Of a stretch of DNA of 64,000 nucleotides, positions 7,858-16,802 are shown in pieces. Numbering within the stretch: the first letter of the stretch is position 1; each line of letters starts with the position of its first letter. Under the pieces are notes generated by a model, which saw nothing but the letters and a program-made list of their open reading frames with translations, was not told the origin of the DNA and searched no databases. This DNA comes from Methylocaldum marinum (GTDB lineage: Bacteria; Pseudomonadota; Gammaproteobacteria; Methylococcales; Methylococcaceae), in NCBI RefSeq assembly GCF_003584645.1, contig NZ_AP017928.1:894981-958980 (forward strand), read 5' to 3'. Position numbers and translations under genes: made by a program.

Positions 7858-8829
7858 ATGTTCATGAAAGCCATGCAATACACGGGTTACGGTGATCCGT
7901 CGAAGATTCGTCCGGCCGAAGTGCCGAAGCCTGAGCCCTCGCCGACTCAGTTGCTGGTCAAAGTGGCCGCGTGTTCGGTCAATCCGATCGACTGGAAGCT
8001 GCGTAACGGCAGTTTACGCTTTCTCGTGCCGATGCGGTTTCCGTCCATACCCGGCATGGATCTGGTCGGCGAGGTCGTGGCGACCGGTGCCAAAGTCGCC
8101 GGTTTTCGGCCCGGCGACCGGGTGGTGGCGTGTTTGGGCTCCAGGAATGCCGGATCGGCGGCGGAGTTCAGCGTGGTTGACGAGCGATCGGCCGCCCTGG
8201 CGCCCAACACGCTGAACGATCATCAAGCTGCAGCCTTGCCTTTGGCCGGTCTGACCGCGCTCCAGGCCCTGCGTGATCGTGGGCGTTTGCGGGAGGGAGG
8301 CAGCGTGCTCGTGGTCGGCGGCTCCGGCGGCGTCGGGCATTACGCCGTGCAGATCGCCAAGGCGCTCGGGGCGAAAGTGATCGCGGTTTGCAGCACGGCC
8401 AATGTATCCTGGGTACGCGAACTCGGGGCCGATGAGGTGATCGACTATACCCGGACCACCGAGTTCGGTCCCGCGGCCTCGTTCGATCTGGTTTTCGATA
8501 CCGTGGGCTCCACGTCTTTCGGGCATTACGAGCCTTTGCTGAAACCGGACGGCATTTATGTCACCACCTTGCCCGGGATCGGTCTGATGCTTCGTGCGCT
8601 GCTGCTCCCCCTTTTCTCGAAAAAGAAGATCAGGGCCGTCATGGTGAAGTCTAAAGGACGCGATTTGGCGTTCCTGGCCGCGCTGGCTGAACAAGGCCGG
8701 CTGCGTTCGGTCATCGACAGCGTATTCCCGCTGGCCCAACTGGATGCCGCGCATCGCCGGAGCCAGACGGGACATGCACGGGGGAAGATTGTTGTCGACA
8801 TACACGCCGCAGCGACGGGGCCGTCCTGA
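7858..8829 (+). CDS. MDR-family NAD(P)-dependent oxidoreductase (quinone reductase-like)
   Basis: A 323-residue protein with the GroES-like N-domain (SVNPIDWKLRNG, FPSIPGMDLVGEV) and a Rossmann domain with VLVVGGSGGVGHYAVQIAK near residues 147-166. The catalytic-zinc ligands of alcohol dehydrogenases are missing, so a zinc-independent quinone or enone reductase is the best call. A GGAG site 5 bases before the ATG (AAAGGAGATGTTC) supports the start. The C-terminus ends with HARGKIVVDI, the usual end of the family. Confidence 0.88.
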   Translation: MFMKAMQYTGYGDPSKIRPAEVPKPEPSPTQLLVKVAACSVNPIDWKLRNGSLRFLVPMRFPSIPGMDLVGEVVATGAKVAGFRPGDRVVACLGSRNAGSAAEFSVVDERSAALAPNTLNDHQAAALPLAGLTALQALRDRGRLREGGSVLVVGGSGGVGHYAVQIAKALGAKVIAVCSTANVSWVRELGADEVIDYTRTTEFGPAASFDLVFDTVGSTSFGHYEPLLKPDGIYVTTLPGIGLMLRALLLPLFSKKKIRAVMVKSKGRDLAFLAALAEQGRLRSVIDSVFPLAQLDAAHRRSQTGHARGKIVVDIHAAATGPS

Positions 8830-8842
8830 GGGTTACGCGTTC

Positions 8843-8956
8843 AAGGAAGCTCTGATTGAGTCTCCCATTCGGAGAAGCGAGCTGTGCAACGGATTGATCC
8901 AACAGGCCATCACCCAACCCTTTCCCAGCCGGAGAGGGCTTATTCAGAGCTTTCTT
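8843..8956. repeat. MITE-like repeat, copy 1
   Basis: The terminal inverted repeats are AAGGAAGCTCTGA and TCAGAGCTTTCTT (one mismatch). They enclose about 85 bases including GAAGCGAGCTGTGCAACGGA and a GGAGAGGG palindrome. A second copy with roughly nine-tenths identity by eye lies at 47311-47424. Confidence 0.75.
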
Positions 8957-9022
8957 AATCGCATCTGAATTTATCGAAAGGACCGGCTACAATTATCTAT
9001 TTTCTGCTCAATCTACAGATTT

Positions 9023-9238
9023 ATGCGTATCGATTCGGACGGCAACATGGAATTGACGGCGGAAGAGAATCAAGATCTCATGGATCGCTTGGACATACCC
9101 GAGAGCGAGTACGACGATCCGCCCGTCGAAATCGAGTGTGTCGGAATAGAGAACGAGGTCGCCACCTTCAAGGCTACGAACACGAAAACCGGGAAATCGG
9201 TCGAGATGGTATTCGATTTGATGGACGACGACGATTAG
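9023..9238 (+). CDS. Small acidic hypothetical protein
   Basis: A 71-residue, strongly acidic protein (MRIDSDGNMELTAEENQDLM ... DLMDDDD). No motif or membrane segment was found. It lies between a MITE and the autotransporter gene, and its stop is 57 bases before that gene on the same strand. The coding assignment rests on codon usage like its neighbours and on conservation-like composition only. Confidence 0.5.
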   Translation: MRIDSDGNMELTAEENQDLMDRLDIPESEYDDPPVEIECVGIENEVATFKATNTKTGKSVEMVFDLMDDDD

Positions 9239-9294
9239 TCCATTCTTCGTTCGCAAGTCTGCTGGATTAGGCCTGAGTTCGTAGCTGCCGGGCG

Positions 9295-11562
9295 ATGTCG
9301 AACGCTCTTCGCCGAATGCCCGGCACGCGCTGCTCTCGCGGCATGACCGCGCTGCTGGTGCTTGTTTTTGGCCAGCCGGCTCGCGCCGACTTCATCCCCT
9401 TCGCCGATCAGATCGCCACCAACTTCTATTCCCTGCAATTGCGCGGGATTTCCTTCGAGTCGGACGGACAACTCGCGGAAGTCCACGTTGCCGAGGGGAC
9501 CATGGATCCTGCCTCTTTCGGTCATATCCGTATCACGGATCTGAGCGCCAATTCGGTTCTTTTCGAGCAAACTTACGGAGAGCTGGGCGGCGTCTGTTGC
9601 AGTCCTCAGATCCGGGGCAGTTTCGCGGAACAGCTCCTGCTGCCTTATGCCACGCCCCTTCAGATCGACATGAACGGCCAGGAGTTCAGCGGGATGTCCG
9701 TACTATACGGCGACAAGACGGTTGCGTCCGGCGGGACGGCTTACGATCAGTATCCGTCGTTTTCGACAAGCTTGACGATCAATACGAACATACCGCCGAC
9801 AGCCGTGGACGATAGCGCCGACACGCCGCGCGACCAGGCGACCGCGATCGGCGTGCTGAACAACGACAGCGGGCTGCAACTGCAACTCGGCAATGTGTCC
9901 GCGCCGGCTCACGGCACTGCGTTTACGAGCGGCACATCGGTAATCTACACCCCGGATGCGGGATACGTCGGTACCGACACGTTCGTTTATACGGTTACCA
10001 ACCCGGCGGGAAGCGCCAATGCAACCGTGACCATCACGGTCAATCCGCTCCCGCCGAGCGCGGCCAGCCATAAAACCAGCACCACCAGCGGCCAGCCGGT
10101 GACCGTCACAGTGGTGGACAGCAATCCCGATCAGATCGTCGTGGCCTCGGTCTCCCAGCCGGCCAACGGCACAGCGGCGATGAACGGAACCACCCAGGTC
10201 GTGTATACGCCGAAAGCGGATTTCGTGGGCGAGGACCAATTCACTTACACCCTCAGCAATTCGAGCGGAGAAAGTACCGGAACGGTGACCGTGGTCGTCG
10301 GGAGCACTCTGAATACGGCCGGGGATCTGGTCCGGCAAGAATCCTTGGCCACGACGCTGCAAACCATCCTCGACACCAATAGCGGGTCGGAAGCCTTGCA
10401 AACGCGCATCGAAGGTCTCACGGAACTGCTCGATCAGCCCGGCGGCCTGGAGCGGGTAGCCGAAGCGCTCACCAACATCAGCCCGGAGGAAGCGGCCGCG
10501 CAGGCTCTCGGCGGCGGGCGAATTTCCAGAATCCAGGTCGGCAACGTCAATCAGCGCTTGGTGGAGTTGAGGGCCGGCGGTTCCGGATTCAGCGTGAACG
10601 GATTGACGCTGCGCATCGACGGACAAACCCTGCCCGGCAACTGGCTGGCCGCCATGCTTCCGTTCGCCGGCACCGGGGGCGCGAGCGGCGACGAGGCCTC
10701 CGGTTTCAGCCGGCTGGGCGTGTTCGTGAACGGCCAGTTCGAAGCCGGGGACCGCAACTCGACTCGCCTGCAGCCGGGATTCAGCTCCAAGGTCTACGGC
10801 TTTACGGCGGGGGTCGATTACTGGATCACGCGACGGTTTCTCATGGGCGTATCGGCAGGTTACGGCTATACCGAATCGAAATCCGTCGGGAAAGGGGGCG
10901 GTCTCGAAATCGACGGTACGACGTTTTCCCTGTTCGGCAGCTATCAGCTGACCGACCGCTGGTATCTGGACCTGGTGGCGAACGGCACCTACAACCAGTA
11001 CGATGCGACCCGGAATATCGCCTACATCGATGCTTTCGGCCCGGTGCAGGCGAGGGCCAGGAGTGATACCCAAGGCTGGCAGCAGCGTTACAGCCTCAAT
11101 AGCGGCTACGATTTCCCGCTGGGCCCATGGACGCTCGGGTTACGCGGACGCATGGAATATGGACGGACTACGATCGACGCCTACACGGAGCGCGGCGCGG
11201 ACCCGCTCAATCTCAAAATCGATGCGCAAACCGTGGACTCGGTAACGACGGCCCTGGGCGGCATCGTGTCTTACACGGCCAGCACGGCGGTGGGCGTATT
11301 CGTATCGCAGTTCAGCGCGGAATGGGAGCACGAATTCGAAAAGGACGGCCGTCTGATCGGCGTCCGGTTTGCCGAGGACTTCGGCGGGAATCGCTTTACG
11401 GTACGAACCGACAGTCCGGACCGGGATTACGTCAATCTCAGAACCTCGGTTTCGGCGGTTCTGCCCGGCGGCGGCTCGGCGTTTGTCCAGTACGAGACCT
11501 TGGTCGATAACCGTTTCGAAACCCGTCATTCCGTCAATGCCGGCGTGCGACTGGCGTTTTAG
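9295..11562 (+). CDS. Autotransporter with Ig/cadherin-like passenger
   Basis: A 755-residue outer-membrane protein. After a signal peptide ending near residue 31 (VFGQPARA-D) come a short unique domain, two tandem bacterial Ig/cadherin-like repeats (PPTAVDDSADTPRD ... VLNND; TFVYTVTNPAGSA; DQFTYTLSNSSGES) over about residues 160-340 and a helical linker. The C-terminal part of about 280 residues is an autotransporter beta-barrel (GFTAGVDYWITRRFLMGVSA, ending ...SVNAGVRLAF with a terminal Phe). It is probably a surface-exposed adhesin-type protein. No protease or lipase motif is visible in the passenger. Confidence 0.85.
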   Translation: MSNALRRMPGTRCSRGMTALLVLVFGQPARADFIPFADQIATNFYSLQLRGISFESDGQLAEVHVAEGTMDPASFGHIRITDLSANSVLFEQTYGELGGVCCSPQIRGSFAEQLLLPYATPLQIDMNGQEFSGMSVLYGDKTVASGGTAYDQYPSFSTSLTINTNIPPTAVDDSADTPRDQATAIGVLNNDSGLQLQLGNVSAPAHGTAFTSGTSVIYTPDAGYVGTDTFVYTVTNPAGSANATVTITVNPLPPSAASHKTSTTSGQPVTVTVVDSNPDQIVVASVSQPANGTAAMNGTTQVVYTPKADFVGEDQFTYTLSNSSGESTGTVTVVVGSTLNTAGDLVRQESLATTLQTILDTNSGSEALQTRIEGLTELLDQPGGLERVAEALTNISPEEAAAQALGGGRISRIQVGNVNQRLVELRAGGSGFSVNGLTLRIDGQTLPGNWLAAMLPFAGTGGASGDEASGFSRLGVFVNGQFEAGDRNSTRLQPGFSSKVYGFTAGVDYWITRRFLMGVSAGYGYTESKSVGKGGGLEIDGTTFSLFGSYQLTDRWYLDLVANGTYNQYDATRNIAYIDAFGPVQARARSDTQGWQQRYSLNSGYDFPLGPWTLGLRGRMEYGRTTIDAYTERGADPLNLKIDAQTVDSVTTALGGIVSYTASTAVGVFVSQFSAEWEHEFEKDGRLIGVRFAEDFGGNRFTVRTDSPDRDYVNLRTSVSAVLPGGGSAFVQYETLVDNRFETRHSVNAGVRLAF

Positions 11563-11670
11563 ACCGTCATTCCGGGGGTAGGCCGAGAAGGGTGCGCTTT
11601 AACGACGCATATGACACATCAGGCTTGGCGAAAGTCGTTGGCGCCCTAGGTTAGATCGACTCCAATATTC

Positions 11671-12079
11671 GTAGGCCGGCAAGCCCTTGCCGACAAAGAC
11701 GCTCGATCGGGGCACGACGTCGGGAAAGGATTCCCGACCTACAGGGTGCACGATCGTAGGTCGGCAATCCCTTGCCGACGCAGACGCTTGATCGGGGCAT
11801 GGCGTCGGGAAAGGATTCCCGACCTACAGGGTGCCCGGTCGTAGGTCGGCAATCCCTTGCCGACGCAGACGCTTGATCGGGGCATGGCGTCGGGAAAGGA
11901 TTCCCGACCTACAGGGTGCACGATCGTAGGTCGGCAAGCCCTTGCCGACAAAGCCGCTCGGTCGGGGCACGGCGTCGGGAAAGGATTCCCGACCTACAGG
12001 GCGCTCGGTCGTAGGTCGGCAATCCCTTGCCGACGCAGACGCTCGGTCGGGCCGTGATGTCGGGAAAGGATTCCCGACG
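11671..12079. repeat. Five tandem 85-bp palindromic repeat units
   Basis: GTAGGTCGGCAA (or GTAGGCCGGCAA) starts at 11671, 11756, 11841, 11926 and 12011, an exact 85-base period. Each unit contains two hairpins, GTCGGCAATCCCTTGCCGAC and TCGGGAAAGGATTCCCGA, separated by a variable GACGCTYGRTCGGG segment. There are no unique spacers, so it is not a CRISPR array. Single or partial units are scattered elsewhere in the window. Confidence 0.92.
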
Positions 12080-12144
12080 ATTTCTAAATTTGGCGCGCAA
12101 TCAGGCACCGTAGGCCGTTTCCGAAAATGCACCGAGCCGCGGTG

Positions 12145-12387
12145 TCAACGCTTCAACCTAAATCCGGCAGTTGGATTCAACCTGAAAAGTGCTAGGCCCT
12201 CATCCCCAGCCCTTCTCCAAGACCCTCACCCGACCCTCTCCCAAAGGGAGAGGGCGTTTTGAAGTTCGGGAGAAGGGAGTTTAACCCCTCTCCCTCTGGG
12301 AGAGGGGTTGGGGTGAGGGAATGCGGCGGCTGATGGGGCATTGCGGTCATTTCGGAAATCCAACTGCAGTTTTTAGGTTCAACGCCC
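12145..12387. repeat. MITE-like element with REP core
   Basis: Left arm TTCAACCTAAATCC-GGCAGT pairs with right arm AACTGCAGTTTTTAGGTTCAA. Between them lie CCCTCTCC...GGAGAGGG palindromes. The right 65 bases recur, diverged, at 52918-52982 (GCGGCGGCTGA..GGCATTGCGG..CATTTCGG). Its right end overlaps the 3' end of the tal-tkt gene. Confidence 0.6.
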
Positions 12388-15336
12388 GGCCAATGCCACA
12401 ATCTTTTCTTCTATCGCCCGCCGTGAAATGCCGTACCGGTCCAGCAGCTCTTCCTTCGTCCCGGAGCGCGGCTCGCGGCTCACGGCGAGACGGTGTACGG
12501 GGACCGTCGAATTGGTGGCGGCGGCGATCGCATCGCCGAGTCCTCCGTCGCACCAGTGGTCTTCCACGACCACGATGCCGCGTGTTTCGCTCGCTGCCTG
12601 GCCCAGGGTCGACGCGTCCAGCGGCTTGACCGAATAAGCGTCGATGACGCGCACGGAAATTCCTCTTTCCTTGAGGCGGTCGTGGGCGGCGAGCGCTTCG
12701 TGCACGGTGATGCCGGCCGCAACCACCGTGTACCGGTCGTCCTTGTCGGCGCGCAAGACTTTGCTGCCGCCGACCGGAAAAGCTTCGCTATTGGAATAAA
12801 TGACCGGGGTTGCCGGGCGGGTGGTGCGGAGATAGACGATGCCCGGCGTTCTTAGCGCCTTTTCCGTTAGACGTTCGGCGCTGACGGCGTCGCAAGGGTA
12901 GAGCACGGTACTCCCCGCTAGGGAGCGGAACATGGCCAGGTCTTCCAGGCCCATCTGCGAAGGTCCGTCCTCGCCGATGGAAATGCCGGCATGGCTGCCG
13001 CAAAACACCAGATGCGGCGGCCGGCTATGGCCGGCCATGCGGATAAAGTCGTAGCCCCGCGAAAGAAAACAGGCAAAGCTGGCCGCAACCGGAATCTTGC
13101 CGGACACGGCCAGGCCCAGCGCGGTTCCGACCAGGTTCTGCTCGGCAATGAAACTTTGGAAAAAACGCTTCGGAAATGACCGGGCGAAGAGCTCTGTGTA
13201 GGTGGAATTACTCACGTCCCCGTCGATCACCACGAGTTCCGGCATGTGTTCCCCGAGCTTCTTGAGCGCATTCCCGAAGCCCTTGCGCGTGGCGACCTTT
13301 TCGCCCCGCCGATAGCCGGGTTCCAGAGGCGGCGGCGGTTCCGCTTCGACACTTCGGATCTCGCCGACCCGGCGCGGCTCGACGGTCATATGGACGCCGG
13401 TTTCGCCCAGCTCCCTGAACGCACGGTCCATTTCTTCCTGGCTCAAGGCCTTGCCGTGCCAGCCGTGAACCCCTTCCAGGAAGGGCACGCCGCGGCCTTT
13501 TTCGGTTCGGGCGATAATGGCGGCCGGACCGCTTTTCCGCGCCCGGTACAAGGCGTCGAGAATGGCTTCCATGTCGTGCCCGTCGATTTCGAAGGTCGAC
13601 CAGCCGAAGGACTGAAACCGGCGGGCGAAGACCTCGGTTCGATGCCCGTAAGGCGTGGGCCCGGTTTGGCCCAGGCCGTTGACATCGACGACGGCGACCA
13701 GTCCCGTCAGCTTGTTGAGAGAGGCGAACTGCGCCGCTTCCCACACCGAGCCTTCCGAGCATTCGCCGTCACCCAGCAGGCAGTAGACCCGGGCGGCGAT
13801 GCCATCCAGACGATTGGCCAGAGCGATGCCGTTGGCGGCGGCCAGGCCTTGGCCCAACGAGCCGGTCGACACCTTGACCCAGGGGTTGGTCGGCGTCGGA
13901 TGGCCCTCGAAGCTGCTGCCGAATTTGCGCAGCGAACTCAAGTCCTCGTGACTCGCACCGGATTGGCGGAGGGCGGCCCATAAAATCGGCGCCGCGTGAC
14001 CCTTGGATAATATGAACGAGTCCACGTTACGGGCGCCGGGGTCGCCCGGATCCCAGCGCATTTCGTGAAAGAACAGGGCGGCGACGATATCGGCGCAGGA
14101 CAGGCTGGAAGTGGGGTGACCCGACCCGGCTGCGGTGGTCATGGTGATGACATCACGGCGGAGCTGCTGCGCCACTTTCTGCAAGGGAGCGACGCCGAGA
14201 CGGTTCGAATATTTCTGGCATTTGTCAGCAAGCCCTGCGAGCAAGGCGTCGTACGGTTCGATGAATTTCTGAATGCCTTCGTTTTCGAGCTGGGCGGTAA
14301 CCTGGCCGAAATCGATTCCGAGCTTCGCAAGGTCCTCCATCACCCCGCGCGCTTCGTCCAAGCCCTCCTCGACGGTGTCGCGCACGCTGCCGTGATCGGC
14401 AAACGCGTCTATGGTGGTTTCCGGCATGGTGTTGACGGTATGGGGGCCGATCAGCGGCTCGACGTACATGACGTCGGCGTAGTCCGGGTTTTTCGTGCTG
14501 GTACTGGCCCAGAGCATGCGCTGCACCCGCGCGCCTCTGTCTTCCAGTACTTTCCAGCGATCGCTCGCAATGATCCGCTTGAAACTGCGATAGGCTAGCT
14601 TGGCGTTGGCGACTGCCGTTTTTCCCAGCAGCGTCCTGGGGTCGGGTTGAAGTTCCACGCTGGTTTCGGGGGTGATCCTGTGGCGCAGGAGTTCATCGGT
14701 CAATACGTCGATTCGGCTCAGAAAGAAGCTGGCTACCGAGGCCGCGCCGTCCAGTGCCAAGCCGGCCTCGCGCCGCCGCTCCAGCGCTCTCAGGTAAGCC
14801 TCGGCGACGGCCTGGTAGCGTTCCACGGAAAACAGGAGGGTGATATTGACATTGATGCCCTCGAACAGAAGCTGCTCGATGGCAGGCAGGCCGGCGAGGG
14901 TGCCCGGAATCTTGATGAACAGATTGGGCCGGTCGACCAGGCGCCACAGATGCCGCGCCTGCTCGATCGAAGCCTCGGTGTAATGGGCCACATGCGGAGA
15001 GACTTCGAGGCTGACGTAGCCGTCCAGGCCGGCGCTGGCGTCGTATACCGGGCGCAGGATATCGCAGGCGTTTCGAATGTCGGTGGTCACCAGCGCTTCG
15101 TAGATCTCGCGAACTTCCGGACAGGGGCGGCCGCCGCAGATCATGGTTTCGATCTGCTCATCGTAGTCGCCGGTGCCGGCGATGGCTTTCCGGAAAATCT
15201 GCGGATTCGATGTCACGCCACGCAAGCCTTCGCGGCGTACCCGGCATTCCAGTTCGCCGCTGGCGATCATGCGCCGTGTGAGATTGTCGATCCAGTAGCT
15301 TTGGCCGTGCTCGATCAGTTTCAGTAGCGGGTTCAT
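12379..15336 (-). CDS. Fused transaldolase-transketolase
   Basis: A 985-residue fusion starting at ATG 15336 behind a GGAGGA site. Residues 1 to about 370 are transaldolase (GLRGVTSNPQIF, the Schiff-base lysine region LFIKIPGTLAGLPA, LLFSVERY). From about 385 on it is transketolase: SGHPTSSLSCADIVAALFF, the ThDP motif GDGECSEGSVWEAAQF ... VDVN, ISIGEDGPSQMGLEDLAMFR and EDHWCDGGLGDAI. Both activities shuffle C3-C7 sugar phosphates in the pentose-phosphate and ribulose-monophosphate cycles, so one polypeptide could channel fructose-6-phosphate and sedoheptulose-7-phosphate. The start chosen excludes a 24-residue upstream extension without a ribosome-binding site. Confidence 0.92.
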   Translation of the reverse strand: MNPLLKLIEHGQSYWIDNLTRRMIASGELECRVRREGLRGVTSNPQIFRKAIAGTGDYDEQIETMICGGRPCPEVREIYEALVTTDIRNACDILRPVYDASAGLDGYVSLEVSPHVAHYTEASIEQARHLWRLVDRPNLFIKIPGTLAGLPAIEQLLFEGINVNITLLFSVERYQAVAEAYLRALERRREAGLALDGAASVASFFLSRIDVLTDELLRHRITPETSVELQPDPRTLLGKTAVANAKLAYRSFKRIIASDRWKVLEDRGARVQRMLWASTSTKNPDYADVMYVEPLIGPHTVNTMPETTIDAFADHGSVRDTVEEGLDEARGVMEDLAKLGIDFGQVTAQLENEGIQKFIEPYDALLAGLADKCQKYSNRLGVAPLQKVAQQLRRDVITMTTAAGSGHPTSSLSCADIVAALFFHEMRWDPGDPGARNVDSFILSKGHAAPILWAALRQSGASHEDLSSLRKFGSSFEGHPTPTNPWVKVSTGSLGQGLAAANGIALANRLDGIAARVYCLLGDGECSEGSVWEAAQFASLNKLTGLVAVVDVNGLGQTGPTPYGHRTEVFARRFQSFGWSTFEIDGHDMEAILDALYRARKSGPAAIIARTEKGRGVPFLEGVHGWHGKALSQEEMDRAFRELGETGVHMTVEPRRVGEIRSVEAEPPPPLEPGYRRGEKVATRKGFGNALKKLGEHMPELVVIDGDVSNSTYTELFARSFPKRFFQSFIAEQNLVGTALGLAVSGKIPVAASFACFLSRGYDFIRMAGHSRPPHLVFCGSHAGISIGEDGPSQMGLEDLAMFRSLAGSTVLYPCDAVSAERLTEKALRTPGIVYLRTTRPATPVIYSNSEAFPVGGSKVLRADKDDRYTVVAAGITVHEALAAHDRLKERGISVRVIDAYSVKPLDASTLGQAASETRGIVVVEDHWCDGGLGDAIAAATNSTVPVHRLAVSREPRSGTKEELLDRYGISRRAIEEKIVALAGR

Positions 15337-15450
15337 GGCGTCCTCCGTTCTAAGGGAATGGCGGCGCGGGATACTGCCGAAACGTTCCGGGGCATGAGGT
15401 TGAGACAAACTGTGCCGGCTCGGCCATCCCGTGCCGACGTAGGCGTCTCA

Positions 15451-16638
15451 TTAGAGCCTTCCTTTCAGCGTTTGAGGTTCGATCGGGCTGGGTTGGGCGA
15501 TGAGTTCGCGGGCGGCGTCGACCTTTTCCCAGACGTTCCACAACAGTACGCCTCTGACGCGAGCGTCCCGCAGATAGTAGACGACGCCTTGCCGGTTCGG
15601 CTCAGACCAATCCGCCACCGTCTCCAGGCGGGAGTCGGTTTCTCCGACCGCTTCGTATCCGAGGTCGAACAGGTCCGAATAGAAAAACGGAAGATGATGG
15701 TAAGGCAGGTCTTCGCCGGCCATGTTTCGCCCGGCGCGCATGCCCATGGTGTTGGCGTTGTCTTCGTGTTCGACCCGCAAACGCCTATCCAGCGCGGGAT
15801 TGTAGAAGTTGGCGACGTCGCCGCCGGCATAAACGTCCGGAGAACCGGCTTGCAGGCGCTCGTTCACCAGGATGCCGTTTTCCACCGGAAGGCCGGCGTC
15901 CTCCGCCAACGCGACATTGGGCTCGATGCCGATGCCGGCTACCGCGGCGTCCACGGCTATCGTGCTTTCCTGGCCGGTGCTACCGTCGCGAAGGGTCATT
16001 AGCAGCCGTCCATCCTCTCTTCGGAGGTCGATGACTTGTTGCCCGGGTAGTACCTCGACGCCCCGCTGGCGATAATAGTCATTCAGGAACAGGCTGAGGT
16101 CGCGAGGGAACAGCCGTGCCCCCACGCCTTCCTCGGGAAAGGCCATGATGGCCTCCTTGCCGTTCGTTGCCAGGGCCGCCGCAACCTCGGAACCTATGAA
16201 GCCGCCGCCGATGACGGCAAAACGCCGTTTCTCCCCGCTCAGCGCGCGAAGACGGTGGTAGTCCTCGAGAGTTCGGAAATAGATGACATCGTCGCCGCCA
16301 AAGGGGAGGCGACGCGGGGTTCCGCCCGTCGCCAACAGCAACTTATTGAAGGTGTAGGAGGTTCCTTGATCGTCGGCGACGCGCTTGGCGGCGAGGTCGA
16401 GCCGGCTCGCGGTCCGGCCCAGACGCAGGTCGACACCCCGTTCCTCGGTTTTTCGCCAGATGCGGTCTATGGATTTTCCTTTCCAGAGTCCCTTGGACAA
16501 GGGCGGCCGATTGTAGGGCGGCTGGGTCTCGGCTCCGATCAATCCCACCGATCCTTCGGTGTCGATCTCGCGGATGCCCCGAATCGCGGCATCCGCCGTC
16601 ATTCCGCCGCCGATGATGAGATAGTCGTAATGCGGCAT
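15451..16638 (-). CDS. FAD-dependent NAD(P)H oxidoreductase (ferredoxin-reductase type)
   Basis: A 395-residue flavoprotein with the FAD dinucleotide motif YLIIGGGMTADAAIRGI at the N-terminus, NRPPLSKGLW, the NAD-binding GGGFIGSEVAAAL near residue 145, and VYAGGDVANFYNP near residue 275. This is the layout of rubredoxin/putidaredoxin reductases and AIF-like enzymes. The start MPHYDY (16638) is preferred over an ATG 7 codons upstream because it has a GGAG-type site. It is divergent from the kinase gene, with 164 bases between. The physiological electron acceptor is unknown. Confidence 0.85.
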   Translation of the reverse strand: MPHYDYLIIGGGMTADAAIRGIREIDTEGSVGLIGAETQPPYNRPPLSKGLWKGKSIDRIWRKTEERGVDLRLGRTASRLDLAAKRVADDQGTSYTFNKLLLATGGTPRRLPFGGDDVIYFRTLEDYHRLRALSGEKRRFAVIGGGFIGSEVAAALATNGKEAIMAFPEEGVGARLFPRDLSLFLNDYYRQRGVEVLPGQQVIDLRREDGRLLMTLRDGSTGQESTIAVDAAVAGIGIEPNVALAEDAGLPVENGILVNERLQAGSPDVYAGGDVANFYNPALDRRLRVEHEDNANTMGMRAGRNMAGEDLPYHHLPFFYSDLFDLGYEAVGETDSRLETVADWSEPNRQGVVYYLRDARVRGVLLWNVWEKVDAARELIAQPSPIEPQTLKGRL

Positions 16639-16802
16639 ATCGTTGGTCTCCGTGGGCACGCTTATGCACTAAATATGAGACTGATCTGCCAGAAGAGAGT
16701 TGCATGTTTGATTTTCCGCATCATTCCGGCAAGGGCTATCATAAAGAATGCCAACGCGCCGCGTTGCCACCGTGAAACAAGTCTTCCCCACCGGAAATAC
16801 CC

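Noticed and set aside
11671-12079. Possible CRISPR array
   Set aside because: The whole 85-base unit is conserved without unique spacers, and there are no cas genes.
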